Assembly: GCA_021810175.1 (NCBI GenBank)
Contig: JAJZJJ010000090.1
Span: 1-8,669 of the forward strand
Source: Acidobacteriota bacterium
GTDB lineage: Bacteria > Acidobacteriota > Terriglobia > Terriglobales > Acidobacteriaceae
Direction of reading: 5' to 3'
Length of the DNA stretch: 8,669 nt
The notes under the pieces were generated by a model. The model worked only from the letters and a program-made list of their open reading frames with translations, made no database searches and was not told the DNA's origin. Every line of letters begins with the position of its first letter. Positions within the stretch are counted from its first letter, which is position 1. The translations under genes were made by a program, and so were the position numbers. Below are positions 1 through 6,226 of this stretch, piece after piece.

Positions 1-604
1 CATCCGCACCCAGGTCACCCTCCCCGCCGGCACTTATTTCCACTTCGCCGGAACCGCCGAAGCCCAGGCCAAATCTCATCGCGATCTGCTCGTTCACTCC
101 GCTCTGGCCGCGCTCATCATCCTCATTCTCCTGTCCGTCGTCATGATGAACTACCGCAACCTCCTGCTGGTGCTGGTCAATCTGCCCTTCGCCCTCGTCG
201 GAGGCGTGCTCATCGCCTTCTTCACCGGAACTCCCCTCTCCCTCGGCGCGCTCATCGGCTTCGTCACCCTCTTCGGCATCACCCTGCGCAATTCCATCAT
301 GCTCATCTCCCACTACGAGCACCTGGTCTCTCGCGAAGGCATGACCTGGGGCCTCGAAGCCGCCGTCCGCGGCGCTTCCGAGCGCCTCGCGCCCATCCTC
401 ATGACCGCCACCGTCACCGCCCTCGGACTGCTCCCGCTCGCCCTGGGCGCTGGCGATCCCGGCCGCGAGATAGAAGGCCCCATGGCCATCGTCATCCTCG
501 GCGGCCTCCTCACCTCCACCGCCCTCAACCTGCTCGTCCTGCCCGCTCTTTCCCTGCGTTTCGGACGATTTGAGAAAATCTCCCCCACTCCGGACGAAGC
601 CTGA
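1..604 (+). CDS. Heavy-metal-type (CzcA/CusA) RND efflux pump, C-terminal fragment
   Basis: This is the last ~200 residues of an inner-membrane RND transporter, which exports substrate using the proton gradient as part of a tripartite pump. The reading frame is open from base 2, so the gene starts outside the window. Five membrane segments are visible, matching TM8-12 of the family. The first is around LAALIILILLSVV. The third carries GFVTLFGITLRNSIML, and the segment near the end follows GREIEGPMAIVILGG and finishes in LNLLVLPALSLRF. The Gly-Arg-Glu-Ile-Glu-Gly-Pro-Met signature and the Asn in the LRNSIML helix are typical of the CzcA/CusA (HME) branch rather than AcrB. The proton-relay helix and the metal-site residues lie in the missing part, so the substrate cannot be read. 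Codons are strongly C-ending, as in the downstream permease. Two inverted repeats and an intrinsic terminator follow the stop. Confidence 0.9.
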   Translation, partial: IRTQVTLPAGTYFHFAGTAEAQAKSHRDLLVHSALAALIILILLSVVMMNYRNLLLVLVNLPFALVGGVLIAFFTGTPLSLGALIGFVTLFGITLRNSIMLISHYEHLVSREGMTWGLEAAVRGASERLAPILMTATVTALGLLPLALGAGDPGREIEGPMAIVILGGLLTSTALNLLVLPALSLRFGRFEKISPTPDEA

Positions 605-616
605 GATTGGGAATCC

Positions 617-659
617 TCCGCACCGGCGATCATCGACGGACTGGACCTGCCGGTGCGGA
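617..659. repeat. Inverted repeat just after the RND stop codon
   Basis: Arms TCCGCACCGGC (617-627) and its perfect reverse complement (649-659) flank a 21-nt loop, starting 12 nt after the pump's stop. No U-tract follows, so it is not a classical terminator. It could stabilise the 3' end of the pump mRNA or be part of a longer structured 3' UTR ending at the terminator at 794-827. Confidence 0.6.
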
Positions 660-673
660 AACGAAGCGCGACA

Positions 674-687
674 CTGGAATGTTCCAG
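674..687. repeat. Short palindrome CTGGAA-TG-TTCCAG
   Basis: Two perfect 6-bp arms sit around a 2-bp centre. The dyad resembles an operator half-site pair, but it sits 3' of the pump gene and far from any supported start codon. It may equally be a small hairpin in the pump's 3' UTR. Its function is unknown. Confidence 0.4.
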
Positions 688-793
688 GAAACCCACGCCC
701 AGTCGGCGACGCAATCCTGTCCATGACCTTCGTACCGTCCGCCCCGCCGAATTTCCTTGCTCCGGTTTTCGGGATCTTCCATGCTTGATATGG

Positions 794-827
794 AAAGCTC
801 TGTTCGCCCTCGCGACAGAGCTTTTTT
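794..827 (+). terminator. Rho-independent terminator for the RND transcript
   Basis: A perfect 10-bp stem (AAAGCTCTGT at 794-803, ACAGAGCTTT at 815-824) has an 11-nt loop and runs directly into T6 at 822-827, then CTTTC. This is the best intrinsic terminator in the window. It lies 190 bp beyond the pump's stop, so the pump mRNA probably has a long 3' UTR, or a small transcript ends here. Confidence 0.88.
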
Positions 828-971
828 CTTTCCCGACAGCTTTTCCGGGACTCCGCCCGGCCCAGGCCGGCTCCGGACCAGGCCCCTGCTAAACCAGGTG
901 CCGCGCTCTTTGGCAACCCGACTCCGCTCTCGAAGCAGCGCCTCTGTCTGCTACCTGCCAGCTGCTGCCGT

Positions 972-1087
972 CCCCCCAGCGTCTCTGGCCATCTGCTCTG
1001 TTTTCAGGCACTTCCAGCCCAAAGTCCCTGGACGAAAAATGCAGATAGCTGAAAACAAAGCTCTTCCCAAAAAGTTGACCCCAGGGG
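972..1087. repeat. Degenerate tandem repeat, core copy 1
   Basis: This 116-bp core aligns without gaps to 1155-1270, with about 24 mismatches by eye (~79% identity). It starts with CCCCCCAGCG, contains ATAGCTGAAAACAAA and ends in GTTGACCCCAGGGG. A CTGCC-rich tract precedes it (about 949-971). Inside copy 1, CTCTGTTTTCAG (996-1007) can pair with CTGAAAACAAAG (1049-1060) with one mismatch, and TCCAG/CTGGA (1013-1017/1028-1032) forms an inner stem. Copy 2 has lost both stems, which argues against a conserved RNA fold. Confidence 0.85.
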
Positions 1088-1154
1088 GAGCCCCGCCCGC
1101 TTCACCGCCACATGGCTACCTCGCTATCTGCCGGCTGCCACCTGCGACCTGCCG

Positions 1155-1270
1155 CCCCCCAGCGCCTCTGGCCATCTGCTTTGGCTCGTATCACTTCCAG
1201 CCCAAAGCCTTTGATGGAAAAGCGCAAATAGCTGAAAACAAACCGTTTCCAAAAAGGTTGACCCCTGGGG
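1155..1270. repeat. Degenerate tandem repeat, core copy 2
   Basis: This is the second copy of the core, exactly 183 bp after the first. It is preceded by its own CTGCC-rich tract (about 1125-1154). Its right flank (1271-1310) keeps patches of similarity to the flank of copy 1 (AG-C/T-CC, CCCGC, CACCG, GCTAC), and a third CTG-rich tract starts at 1311, where the period predicts it. The whole is therefore a ~183-bp tandem array of two units plus the start of a third. It ends in CCCCTGGGG, a near-palindrome that is also in copy 1. Confidence 0.85.
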
Positions 1271-1310
1271 TAGTCCACCCGCAAGCGCTGACCTCACCGA
1301 CCAGCTACGT

Positions 1311-1350
1311 GCTGACCTGCTGACTCGCTGACTTGCTGACCCGCTGACCC
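1311..1350. repeat. 8-bp tandem repeat (GCTGACYY) x5
   Basis: Five consecutive 8-mers occur: GCTGACCT, GCTGACTC, GCTGACTT, GCTGACCC, GCTGACCC. A decayed GCGACCTT follows to 1358. The unit contains TGA and is not a multiple of three, so the tract is stopped in the permease frame (TGA at 1345) and is not coding. It ends 39 bp before the chosen permease start and may lie in that gene's promoter or leader. Confidence 0.85.
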
Positions 1351-1389
1351 GCGACCTTCCGCCCCTTGTGGCATCCTGTATCCAGCCAG

Positions 1390-2664
1390 ATGCCCACGGA
1401 TCACGACCACCACCACCTCTCCTTCGAACGCACCATCGCCAGTGCCCGGCAGACCATGCTCCTCAGCGAGATCGCCCACCTGGCCATCGACAGTTTCCGC
1501 AACTCCAAGGTGCGCTTCCTGCTGACCGCCCTCGGCATGGTCATCGGAACCGCTTCGCTCATCCTCGTCGTCGCCATCTCCAATACCGGTCGCCACTACA
1601 TCATTAAGCAGATCCAGGGCATCGGCACCAACCTGGTCGAAGTCGAGTACTCCGGCGGCGGCTCCGGACAGGTCACCAACAACCAGACCGACTTCCTCAC
1701 CTGGCAGGATGAGCAGTGGGTCGATCAAAATGTCCCCGCCGTCTCCTCTTCCTCCGTCGTCCTCAGCATGCACCAGAGCATCAGCTTGGGCGGGGTCGTC
1801 AAAAACGTCCTCGTCCTGGGCGTCGAGCCGGAGTATCGCCACGTTCGCAACCTCGTCGTCCTCAACGGCCGCTTCTTCGACGAAGAAGACGAGGCCACCC
1901 ACACCCAGGTCGCCGTCGTCACGGTGCCCTTCGCCAAAGCTATGTTCGGCGGCGAAGACGCAGCCGTCGGCCGCACCTTTCAGATTGCCGGCCTGCCCTT
2001 CACCATCATCGACACCTTTAAGGAACGCGTCGAAACCTTCGGCCAGACCGAGATCGCCAACCAGACCATCCTCATCCCCTACTCCGTCGGCCGCTACTAC
2101 ACCGGCACCGACGACGTGAAGCAGATCTACTTCTCCATCCGCGACGCCAACGACGTGGAATCCGCCGCCAAACAGATCATCGCCGCCATCCATGACAGCG
2201 GCCGGCATCTGCCCAACTCCGTCTACACCGCCCAGACCATGACCGCCCTCATCACCCTGGCCGGAGTCGTCGTCAACGCCCTCACCATCATGCTGCTGCT
2301 GGTCGCCGCCGTCACCCTCGCCGTCGGCGGTGTCGGCATCATGAACATCATGCTGGCCACCGTCCGCGCCCGCACCCGCGAAATCGGCATCCGCAAGGCC
2401 CTCGGCGCCACCTCCCGCGAAATCAAGCTCCAGTTCCTCATGGAAGCCCTCTTCGTCTCGCTCTTCGGAGGCGTCATCGGAGCGGTGATCGGCCTGGGAA
2501 TTCCCTTTTCCATCCGCTTCTTCACCGCCTACAAGGTCCCCGTCTCCGGCTGGTCGGCCGTCATCGGTCTCCTGGCCTCATGCGCCGTGGGCGTCATCTT
2601 CGGCACGCTGCCCGCACAGCGCGCCGCCGCCATGGACCCCATCGAGTCCCTCCGCTACGAATAG
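1390..2664 (+). CDS. MacB/FtsX-type ABC transporter permease
   Basis: This is an inner-membrane permease of the MacB family, which normally works with an ATPase and moves substrates from the periplasm outward by mechanotransmission. The product is 424 residues from ATG 1390. It has TM1 at about 43-63 (FLLTALGMVIGTASLILVVAI), a periplasmic MacB_PCD-like domain up to about residue 285, then three C-terminal TMs of the FtsX domain. The cytoplasmic loop has the hallmark REIGIRKALGAT, and the C-terminus LPAQRAAAMDPIESLRYE is typical. The start is uncertain. No good Shine-Dalgarno precedes ATG 1390 (MPTDHDHHH) or TTG 1366, and ATG 1456 (MLLSEIAHLAID) would match the usual N-terminus of the family just before TM1. 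No ATP-binding subunit or HlyD-type adaptor is in the window, so it is an orphan here. A terminator-like hairpin follows. Confidence 0.9.
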   Translation: MPTDHDHHHLSFERTIASARQTMLLSEIAHLAIDSFRNSKVRFLLTALGMVIGTASLILVVAISNTGRHYIIKQIQGIGTNLVEVEYSGGGSGQVTNNQTDFLTWQDEQWVDQNVPAVSSSSVVLSMHQSISLGGVVKNVLVLGVEPEYRHVRNLVVLNGRFFDEEDEATHTQVAVVTVPFAKAMFGGEDAAVGRTFQIAGLPFTIIDTFKERVETFGQTEIANQTILIPYSVGRYYTGTDDVKQIYFSIRDANDVESAAKQIIAAIHDSGRHLPNSVYTAQTMTALITLAGVVVNALTIMLLLVAAVTLAVGGVGIMNIMLATVRARTREIGIRKALGATSREIKLQFLMEALFVSLFGGVIGAVIGLGIPFSIRFFTAYKVPVSGWSAVIGLLASCAVGVIFGTLPAQRAAAMDPIESLRYE

Positions 2665-2665
2665 C

Positions 2666-2697
2666 GAACCCCGTCCGGACGCTGCCGAACGGGGTTC
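2666..2697. terminator. Hairpin between converging genes, possible bidirectional terminator
   Basis: GAACCCCGT (2666-2674) pairs perfectly with ACGGGGTTC (2689-2697) around a 14-nt loop. It begins 2 nt after the permease stop and lies 21 nt from the stop of the converging secreted-protein gene. There is no U-tract on either side, so termination efficiency is doubtful, but the position fits a shared end. Confidence 0.6.
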
Positions 2698-2718
2698 TGC
2701 GCCAAGCCTGGACCCGGA

Positions 2719-3429
2719 TTAGTGCAGGTGCACGCCTTTCGGCACCACCGCCAGCGCGATCTGCAGTTGCACGCCACCCGGCACATGGACGTTCCGCCGG
2801 CTCGCGGTGAATGTCGCTGACACCTGGCTGTGAATGCTGCTGTGCAGTGCCACTCCCGGTACGCCGCTGCGCTGCTCGCCCATCTCGCCCATCCCCATCG
2901 ACTGCTGCGAGTTGTTCATGCCCGGCGTCGGTCCCATGGCTCCCCCGCCCATCGGGCCCTGACCGCCCATGGCGCCCCCTGCCTGCGTTGGACCCTCTCC
3001 CGGCGGCCCGCCGCTCGCGCTCTGCATGGCGGAGAGAGCCGGTTCCGACATGCCGATAATCGTTGCCTTAATGGGCAGTTCCTCGCCGCCCCTCACCCGG
3101 GCTTTGTCCAAAGTGACCGTGATCACCGAGTTGCTCTTGTGCTTCGAAGGTGTCGCCTGATCGACGTGCCCTTCCAGAACCGTATTGGCCGGCAGGGACT
3201 GCCCGTTCGGGAATCGGACCGTCTCCAGCAGCTTGGCTGTGAACGGCTCGCCCTTCTTTGCCTTCTTCGCATCCAGCGTTTTGGTCAGGCGCGCCTTCGC
3301 CTGTATTAGATGGATATTCGGCATGGCTGCCGCGCCGCCCGGACTCTGCGCGAATCCGGCTGCGCCACCGAGTACTGCCAGCGCCAGGCCGGTTCCCCAT
3401 GCAACTGAACGATGAACCCATGTCCGCAT
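2719..3429 (-). CDS. Secreted hypothetical protein with Gly/Met-rich insert
   Basis: Function is not known. The 236-residue product starts with a signal peptide: Arg/His-containing n-region, hydrophobic stretch at about 8-26, likely cleavage near GFAQ at 25-28. It is therefore exported to the periplasm or beyond. Residues about 61-127 look like a small beta domain (LPANTVLEGHVDQA, then VTLDKARVRGGEELPIKATI). This pattern is one I associate with secreted acidobacterial proteins, and it loosely recalls the VirB10/TrbI C-terminal fold (inference). Residues 139-186 are low complexity, rich in Gly, Pro and Met, with seven Met between 154 and 183, including MGMGEMGE. The C-terminus (193-236) returns to beta-like sequence and ends GVHLH. 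ATG 3429 is chosen over ATG 3462 because AGGAGG lies 5 nt before it and the signal peptide starts there. The gene is divergent from bipA. Confidence 0.85.
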   Translation of the reverse strand: MRTWVHRSVAWGTGLALAVLGGAAGFAQSPGGAAAMPNIHLIQAKARLTKTLDAKKAKKGEPFTAKLLETVRFPNGQSLPANTVLEGHVDQATPSKHKSNSVITVTLDKARVRGGEELPIKATIIGMSEPALSAMQSASGGPPGEGPTQAGGAMGGQGPMGGGAMGPTPGMNNSQQSMGMGEMGEQRSGVPGVALHSSIHSQVSATFTASRRNVHVPGGVQLQIALAVVPKGVHLH

Positions 3430-3434
3430 ACATT

Positions 3435-3440
3435 CCTCCT
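3435..3440 (-). promoter_or_regulatory. Shine-Dalgarno AGGAGG deciding the secreted-protein start
   Basis: On the minus strand, a consensus AGGAGG stands 5 nt before the ATG at 3429. The upstream in-frame ATG at 3462 has no such site and would bury the signal peptide behind 11 extra residues, so 3429 is preferred. Confidence 0.85.
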
Positions 3441-3666
3441 GATTTCGGCGCCGCGCCGCCATTCTCTTCCTACCGGGACGTCGCCAGTCCGGGCCGCGTT
3501 GCCCACACTGGTAAACTGAAAGCGAAGCAGTTCCACAGGAACGGCCGCGATTCCCTCATCACCCGTCGGGACTGCGCCGCATTTGAAGCGCGAGCCCGGG
3601 GGCCGCACGGCCGCCGGTTTCGGTTGCCGATCCCAGCCCTCCGTAACGAAACTACCACGGTATATC

Positions 3667-3670
3667 AGGA
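3667..3670 (+). promoter_or_regulatory. Shine-Dalgarno AGGA for the bipA TTG start
   Basis: AGGA lies 7 nt upstream of TTG 3678. This supports the non-ATG start, which also gives the N-terminus that BipA proteins have ([17 protein letters not shown]). The first in-frame ATG, Met42, would remove the P-loop. Confidence 0.75.
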
Positions 3671-3677
3671 ATAATCT

Positions 3678-5486
3678 TTGAGCAATATCCGCAACATCGC
3701 CATCATCGCCCACGTCGACCACGGCAAAACCACCCTGGTGGATGCTCTGCTCCGCCAGGCCGGTACCTTCCGCGCCAATGAAGCCGTTGCCGAGCGGGTC
3801 ATGGACTCCAACGAGCTCGAGCGCGAGCGAGGCATCACCATCCTCGCCAAGAACACGGCTGTCTTCTACCACAACGAGAAGATCAATATCGTCGATACTC
3901 CCGGCCACGCCGACTTTGGCGGCGAGGTGGAACGCGCGCTGCGCATGGTCGATGGCGTAATGCTTCTGGTCGACGCCTCCGAAGGACCGCTGCCGCAAAC
4001 GCGGTACGTGCTCTCCAAGGCGCTGGAAGCCAGGCTGCCTCCCATCCTGGTCATCAACAAGATCGACCGCCCCGATGCCCGTGTGCAGGAAGTCCTCAAT
4101 GAGGTTTACGACCTCTTCATTGACCTGGACGCCTCCGAGGACCAGCTTGATTTCCCCGTTCTCTACACCAATGCGAAGCTCGGCCAGGCCAGCACCGATT
4201 ACGCCTCACCCGGCGAGGACCTGCAGCCCCTGTTCGAAGCGATCCTTGCCACCATCCCCACAGGCAAAGGCGATCCGGACGGAGTGCTGCAGATACAGGT
4301 GACGAACCTGGACTACTCCGACTATCTGGGCAGGCTGGCGATTGCCCGCGTCTTTCAGGGAACGCTCCGCACCGGCGACGAAGTCGCCATCTCCAGGCGC
4401 GACGGCTCCCTGCAGAAGACGCGCATCACCAAGCTCTTCAGCTTCAGCGGCCTCCGGCGCGTCGATATCGAAGCCACCGAGATCGATGACATCGTGGCGG
4501 TTGCCGGCGTGGAAGGCATCACCATCGGTGAAACCATCACCAGTGTCGACAATCCCTCCCCGCTGCCGGCCATTGTGATCGATGAGCCGACCATCGCGAT
4601 GCAGTTCTCGGTCAACAACTCTCCCATGGCAGGCCGCGAAGGCCAGTGGGTCACCTCTCGGAACCTGCGCGAGCGTCTGGAAAAGGAACTGCTCACCAAC
4701 GTCTCCATCCGCGTGGAGGAGACGGGCAGCCCGGACAGCTTCAAGGTACTGGGCCGAGGCGAGCTGCAGCTCTCCATCCTGCTGGAAATGATGCGGCGTG
4801 AAGGCTACGAGCTGATGGTCGGCCGGCCTGAGATCGTGACCCGCGAAATCGACGGGAAGACGATGGAGCCGGTCGAACACCTGAGCATCGACATTCCCGA
4901 GAGCTTCGTCGGAACCGTGATCGAGCGCCTCGGGCCCAGACGCGGCGAAATGACGAAGATGCACAACCACGGCTATGGCCGCGTCCGTCTGGAGTTCCGG
5001 GTGCCATCGCGAGGGCTCATCGGACTGCGGTCGGAGCTGCTCACGGAGACGCGCGGCACCATCGTGATGAACTCGCTCTTCGACGGCTATATGCCCCATC
5101 AGGGACAGATTCCGCAGCGCCCAACAGGCGCTCTGGTTGCCGACCGGCCCGGTACCACCACGGCCTACGCTCTGGAGGGCCTGGAAGACCGCGGCGTGCT
5201 GTTCACACCGCCAGGCGTCGAAGTCTACGAGGGCATGATCATCGGCGAACACTCGCGGGACAACGATCTCGACGTCAACGTCGTCCGCGAGAAGAAGCTG
5301 ACCAATATGCGGGCTTCGACCGCGGACGAGGCCATCCGGCTGGCTCCTCCGCGTCTGCTCAATCTGGAACAGGCCATTGAGTTCATCGCGGATGACGAGA
5401 TGGTGGAAGTTACGCCGAAATCGCTGCGGCTGCGGAAGAAGATCCTGAAATCCAATCAGCGCCCCAGACGGAATACTCAGGGATAA
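3678..5486 (+). CDS. bipA: Translational GTPase BipA/TypA
   Basis: This is a ribosome-associated GTPase of the EF-G/LepA class. It is known to help 50S subunit assembly, especially in the cold, and to support stress adaptation. The 602 residues match the usual ~605 of the family. The G domain occupies about 1-195, with the P-loop AHVDHGKTT at 11-19, the switch-I Thr in RGIT at 51-54, DTPGH at 73-77 and NKID at 127-130. The G5 position reads TNAK instead of the more usual S-A motif. A beta-barrel domain follows (about 200-290), then EF-G-like domains III and V ([20 protein letters not shown], then [27 protein letters not shown] split around residue 400). The BipA-specific C-terminal domain runs from about 480 and contains [20 protein letters not shown] and the LTNMRAS motif. 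Translation starts at TTG. It is a single gene, divergent from the secreted-protein gene and followed by a hairpin. Confidence 0.97.
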   Translation: MSNIRNIAIIAHVDHGKTTLVDALLRQAGTFRANEAVAERVMDSNELERERGITILAKNTAVFYHNEKINIVDTPGHADFGGEVERALRMVDGVMLLVDASEGPLPQTRYVLSKALEARLPPILVINKIDRPDARVQEVLNEVYDLFIDLDASEDQLDFPVLYTNAKLGQASTDYASPGEDLQPLFEAILATIPTGKGDPDGVLQIQVTNLDYSDYLGRLAIARVFQGTLRTGDEVAISRRDGSLQKTRITKLFSFSGLRRVDIEATEIDDIVAVAGVEGITIGETITSVDNPSPLPAIVIDEPTIAMQFSVNNSPMAGREGQWVTSRNLRERLEKELLTNVSIRVEETGSPDSFKVLGRGELQLSILLEMMRREGYELMVGRPEIVTREIDGKTMEPVEHLSIDIPESFVGTVIERLGPRRGEMTKMHNHGYGRVRLEFRVPSRGLIGLRSELLTETRGTIVMNSLFDGYMPHQGQIPQRPTGALVADRPGTTTAYALEGLEDRGVLFTPPGVEVYEGMIIGEHSRDNDLDVNVVREKKLTNMRASTADEAIRLAPPRLLNLEQAIEFIADDEMVEVTPKSLRLRKKILKSNQRPRRNTQG

Positions 5487-5490
5487 GGAA

Positions 5491-5514
5491 GCTCCGGGGT
5501 TTCGGCCCCGGAGC
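5491..5514. terminator. Terminator hairpin between bipA and the converging barrel gene
   Basis: GCTCCGGGG (5491-5499) pairs perfectly with CCCCGGAGC (5506-5514) around the 6-nt loop TTTCGG. It starts 4 nt after the bipA stop. ACTTTCCATTATTTCC follows on the + strand and TTCCTTA on the - strand, both only mildly U-rich. Its position between convergent genes suggests it serves both. Confidence 0.75.
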
Positions 5515-5541
5515 ACTTTCCATTATTTCCAGATTCGCAGG

Positions 5542-6048
5542 CTAAGGCAGGCGCAGAACAAGACCGGTGCTCAGCGTCTGGGGCCGGAAACCGGTATTGA
5601 TGACCCGGCCCCACGAGTAATCCACGACCCGCCAATCCAGACGTGGAAAGACGGTCATATCCAGGCCGCCGTCCAAAGCCCACTCGGGACTGGATTTGTC
5701 GGTGTAGGCGATGCCCTCGCCCACCTTGACATGCGCTCCGCCCACCAGCGCCTCAGCGTAGGGCATGAGCGGCAGGACGTGGGGATGTAGCTGGATACGC
5801 GGACCGATCAGGCCGCTGTCCATCTTTGTCGCGCCGGAGCCGATGAACGATGCGCGCACGTCAATGCCGGCGCGCACAAACGGAACTCCCCAGTGGTCGT
5901 AATAGAGCCCAAAGGTGTCTCCGTATTTCCAGCCCACATTGGCATCGTTCAGGTTCGAGGCGCTGACGGCCCCGTAAATGGCGGTCTGTGCATTGGCAAA
6001 AAGGGCGCCTGCCATCATCAGTGCAAGCACAACCAGGACTCTCTTCAT
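5542..6048 (-). CDS. Small outer-membrane beta-barrel protein (paralogue A)
   Basis: This is a predicted secreted beta-barrel of 168 residues with unknown substrate. A signal peptide (MKRVLVVLALMMAGALFANA, cleavage before QTAIYG at about 20/21) precedes alternating polar/aromatic strands. The protein ends in LSTGLVLRLP, close to the terminal strand expected for an outer-membrane protein, although the last residue is Pro rather than the usual aromatic. Conserved patches are VGWKYGDTFGLYYD, RAGIDVRAS, HPHVLPLMPYAEAL and RLDWRVVDYSWG. The start is supported by GGAGAG at 6055-6060, 6 nt from the ATG. It is about 60% identical by eye to the gene at 6227-6745, and both share upstream DNA, so the pair arose by duplication. 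At ~150 mature residues it could form only a small (about 8-strand) barrel, probably structural or adhesive rather than a general porin (inference). Confidence 0.85.
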   Translation of the reverse strand: MKRVLVVLALMMAGALFANAQTAIYGAVSASNLNDANVGWKYGDTFGLYYDHWGVPFVRAGIDVRASFIGSGATKMDSGLIGPRIQLHPHVLPLMPYAEALVGGAHVKVGEGIAYTDKSSPEWALDGGLDMTVFPRLDWRVVDYSWGRVINTGFRPQTLSTGLVLRLP

Positions 6049-6108
6049 TCAGTGCTCTCCAAAATATCAGCAATAACAGCCAGGTCTGCTATCTCCCGCA
6101 GGCCACCA

Positions 6109-6120
6109 CTCTATCTTAAG
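6109..6120. repeat. 12-bp repeat upstream of paralogue A (duplication scar)
   Basis: CTCTATCTTAAG here is identical to 6837-6848, where it includes the stop codon of the DUF892 gene. On the minus strand, GGTGGCC-N-GCGG and GGGAGAT also occur between this 12-mer and each barrel gene. This fits duplication of a segment that began at the end of the DUF892 gene. Confidence 0.6.
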
Positions 6121-6226
6121 ATGCCTTTACTCTGGGAGTTATCCTCAGGAAGGGCACAATGCGGACGCGCTGCCTCGAGCGCTTCAGAAGCGCACCCCGG
6201 AACTCACCACTATCTTTTCCGCGGGC

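Larger units (their letters stand above)
605..1389. other. Long gene-free region with repeats between RND pump and permease
   Basis: No convincing gene is present in these ~785 bases. Going rightwards it holds an 11-bp inverted repeat (617-659), a 6-bp-arm palindrome (674-687), an intrinsic terminator (794-827), a GC palindrome (857-870, CCGGCC-CA-GGCCGG), two copies of a 116-bp core (972-1087 and 1155-1270), and 8-bp tandem repeats (1311-1350). A 188-codon frame (757-1323) stays open through both cores. However, differences between the cores fall on all codon positions and mostly change the amino acid, so it does not behave like a gene. I see no clear sigma-70 promoter for the permease. Confidence 0.7.

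Noticed and set aside
996..1060. Two-tier RNA hairpin in repeat core 1 (12-bp outer stem, 5-bp inner stem)
   Set aside because: In core 2 the 5' outer arm and the inner stem are destroyed without compensating changes, so the fold is not conserved between the two copies.
1102..1284. 60-codon minus-strand open frame in repeat core 2
   Set aside because: It lies within degenerate repeat DNA, has no ribosome site and is not preserved in core 1.
757..1323. 188-codon + strand open frame running through both 116-bp repeat cores
   Set aside because: The 183-bp period keeps it in frame, but of the codon differences between the cores only about three are synonymous, there is no recognisable domain, the start overlaps the terminator region and the composition is low-complexity. 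It looks like repeat DNA that happens to be open.
972..1350. Possible CRISPR array
   Set aside because: The repeat unit is 116 bp and degenerate, the 8-bp repeats have no spacers, and no cas gene is present.
1294..2208. 304-codon minus-strand open frame opposite the permease
   Set aside because: This is a shadow of a high-GC gene with C-ending codons. Its product is a Gly/Asp/Val-rich string without domains, and the + strand frame has a full MacB permease.
3306..3998. 230-codon minus-strand open frame over the bipA 5' end and intergenic region
   Set aside because: It overlaps the P-loop region of bipA in antisense and the signal-peptide end of the secreted gene in another frame. It has no SD and no recognisable sequence.
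4206..5516. 436-codon minus-strand open frame opposite bipA
   Set aside because: It is fully antisense to conserved BipA domains and shows no family features. Long antisense frames are expected at this GC content.
6179..6193. Small hairpin GCGCTT-CAG-AAGCGC downstream of paralogue B
   Set aside because: It has only a 6-bp stem with a 3-nt loop and no U-tract on either strand. It is too weak to call a terminator without transcript data.
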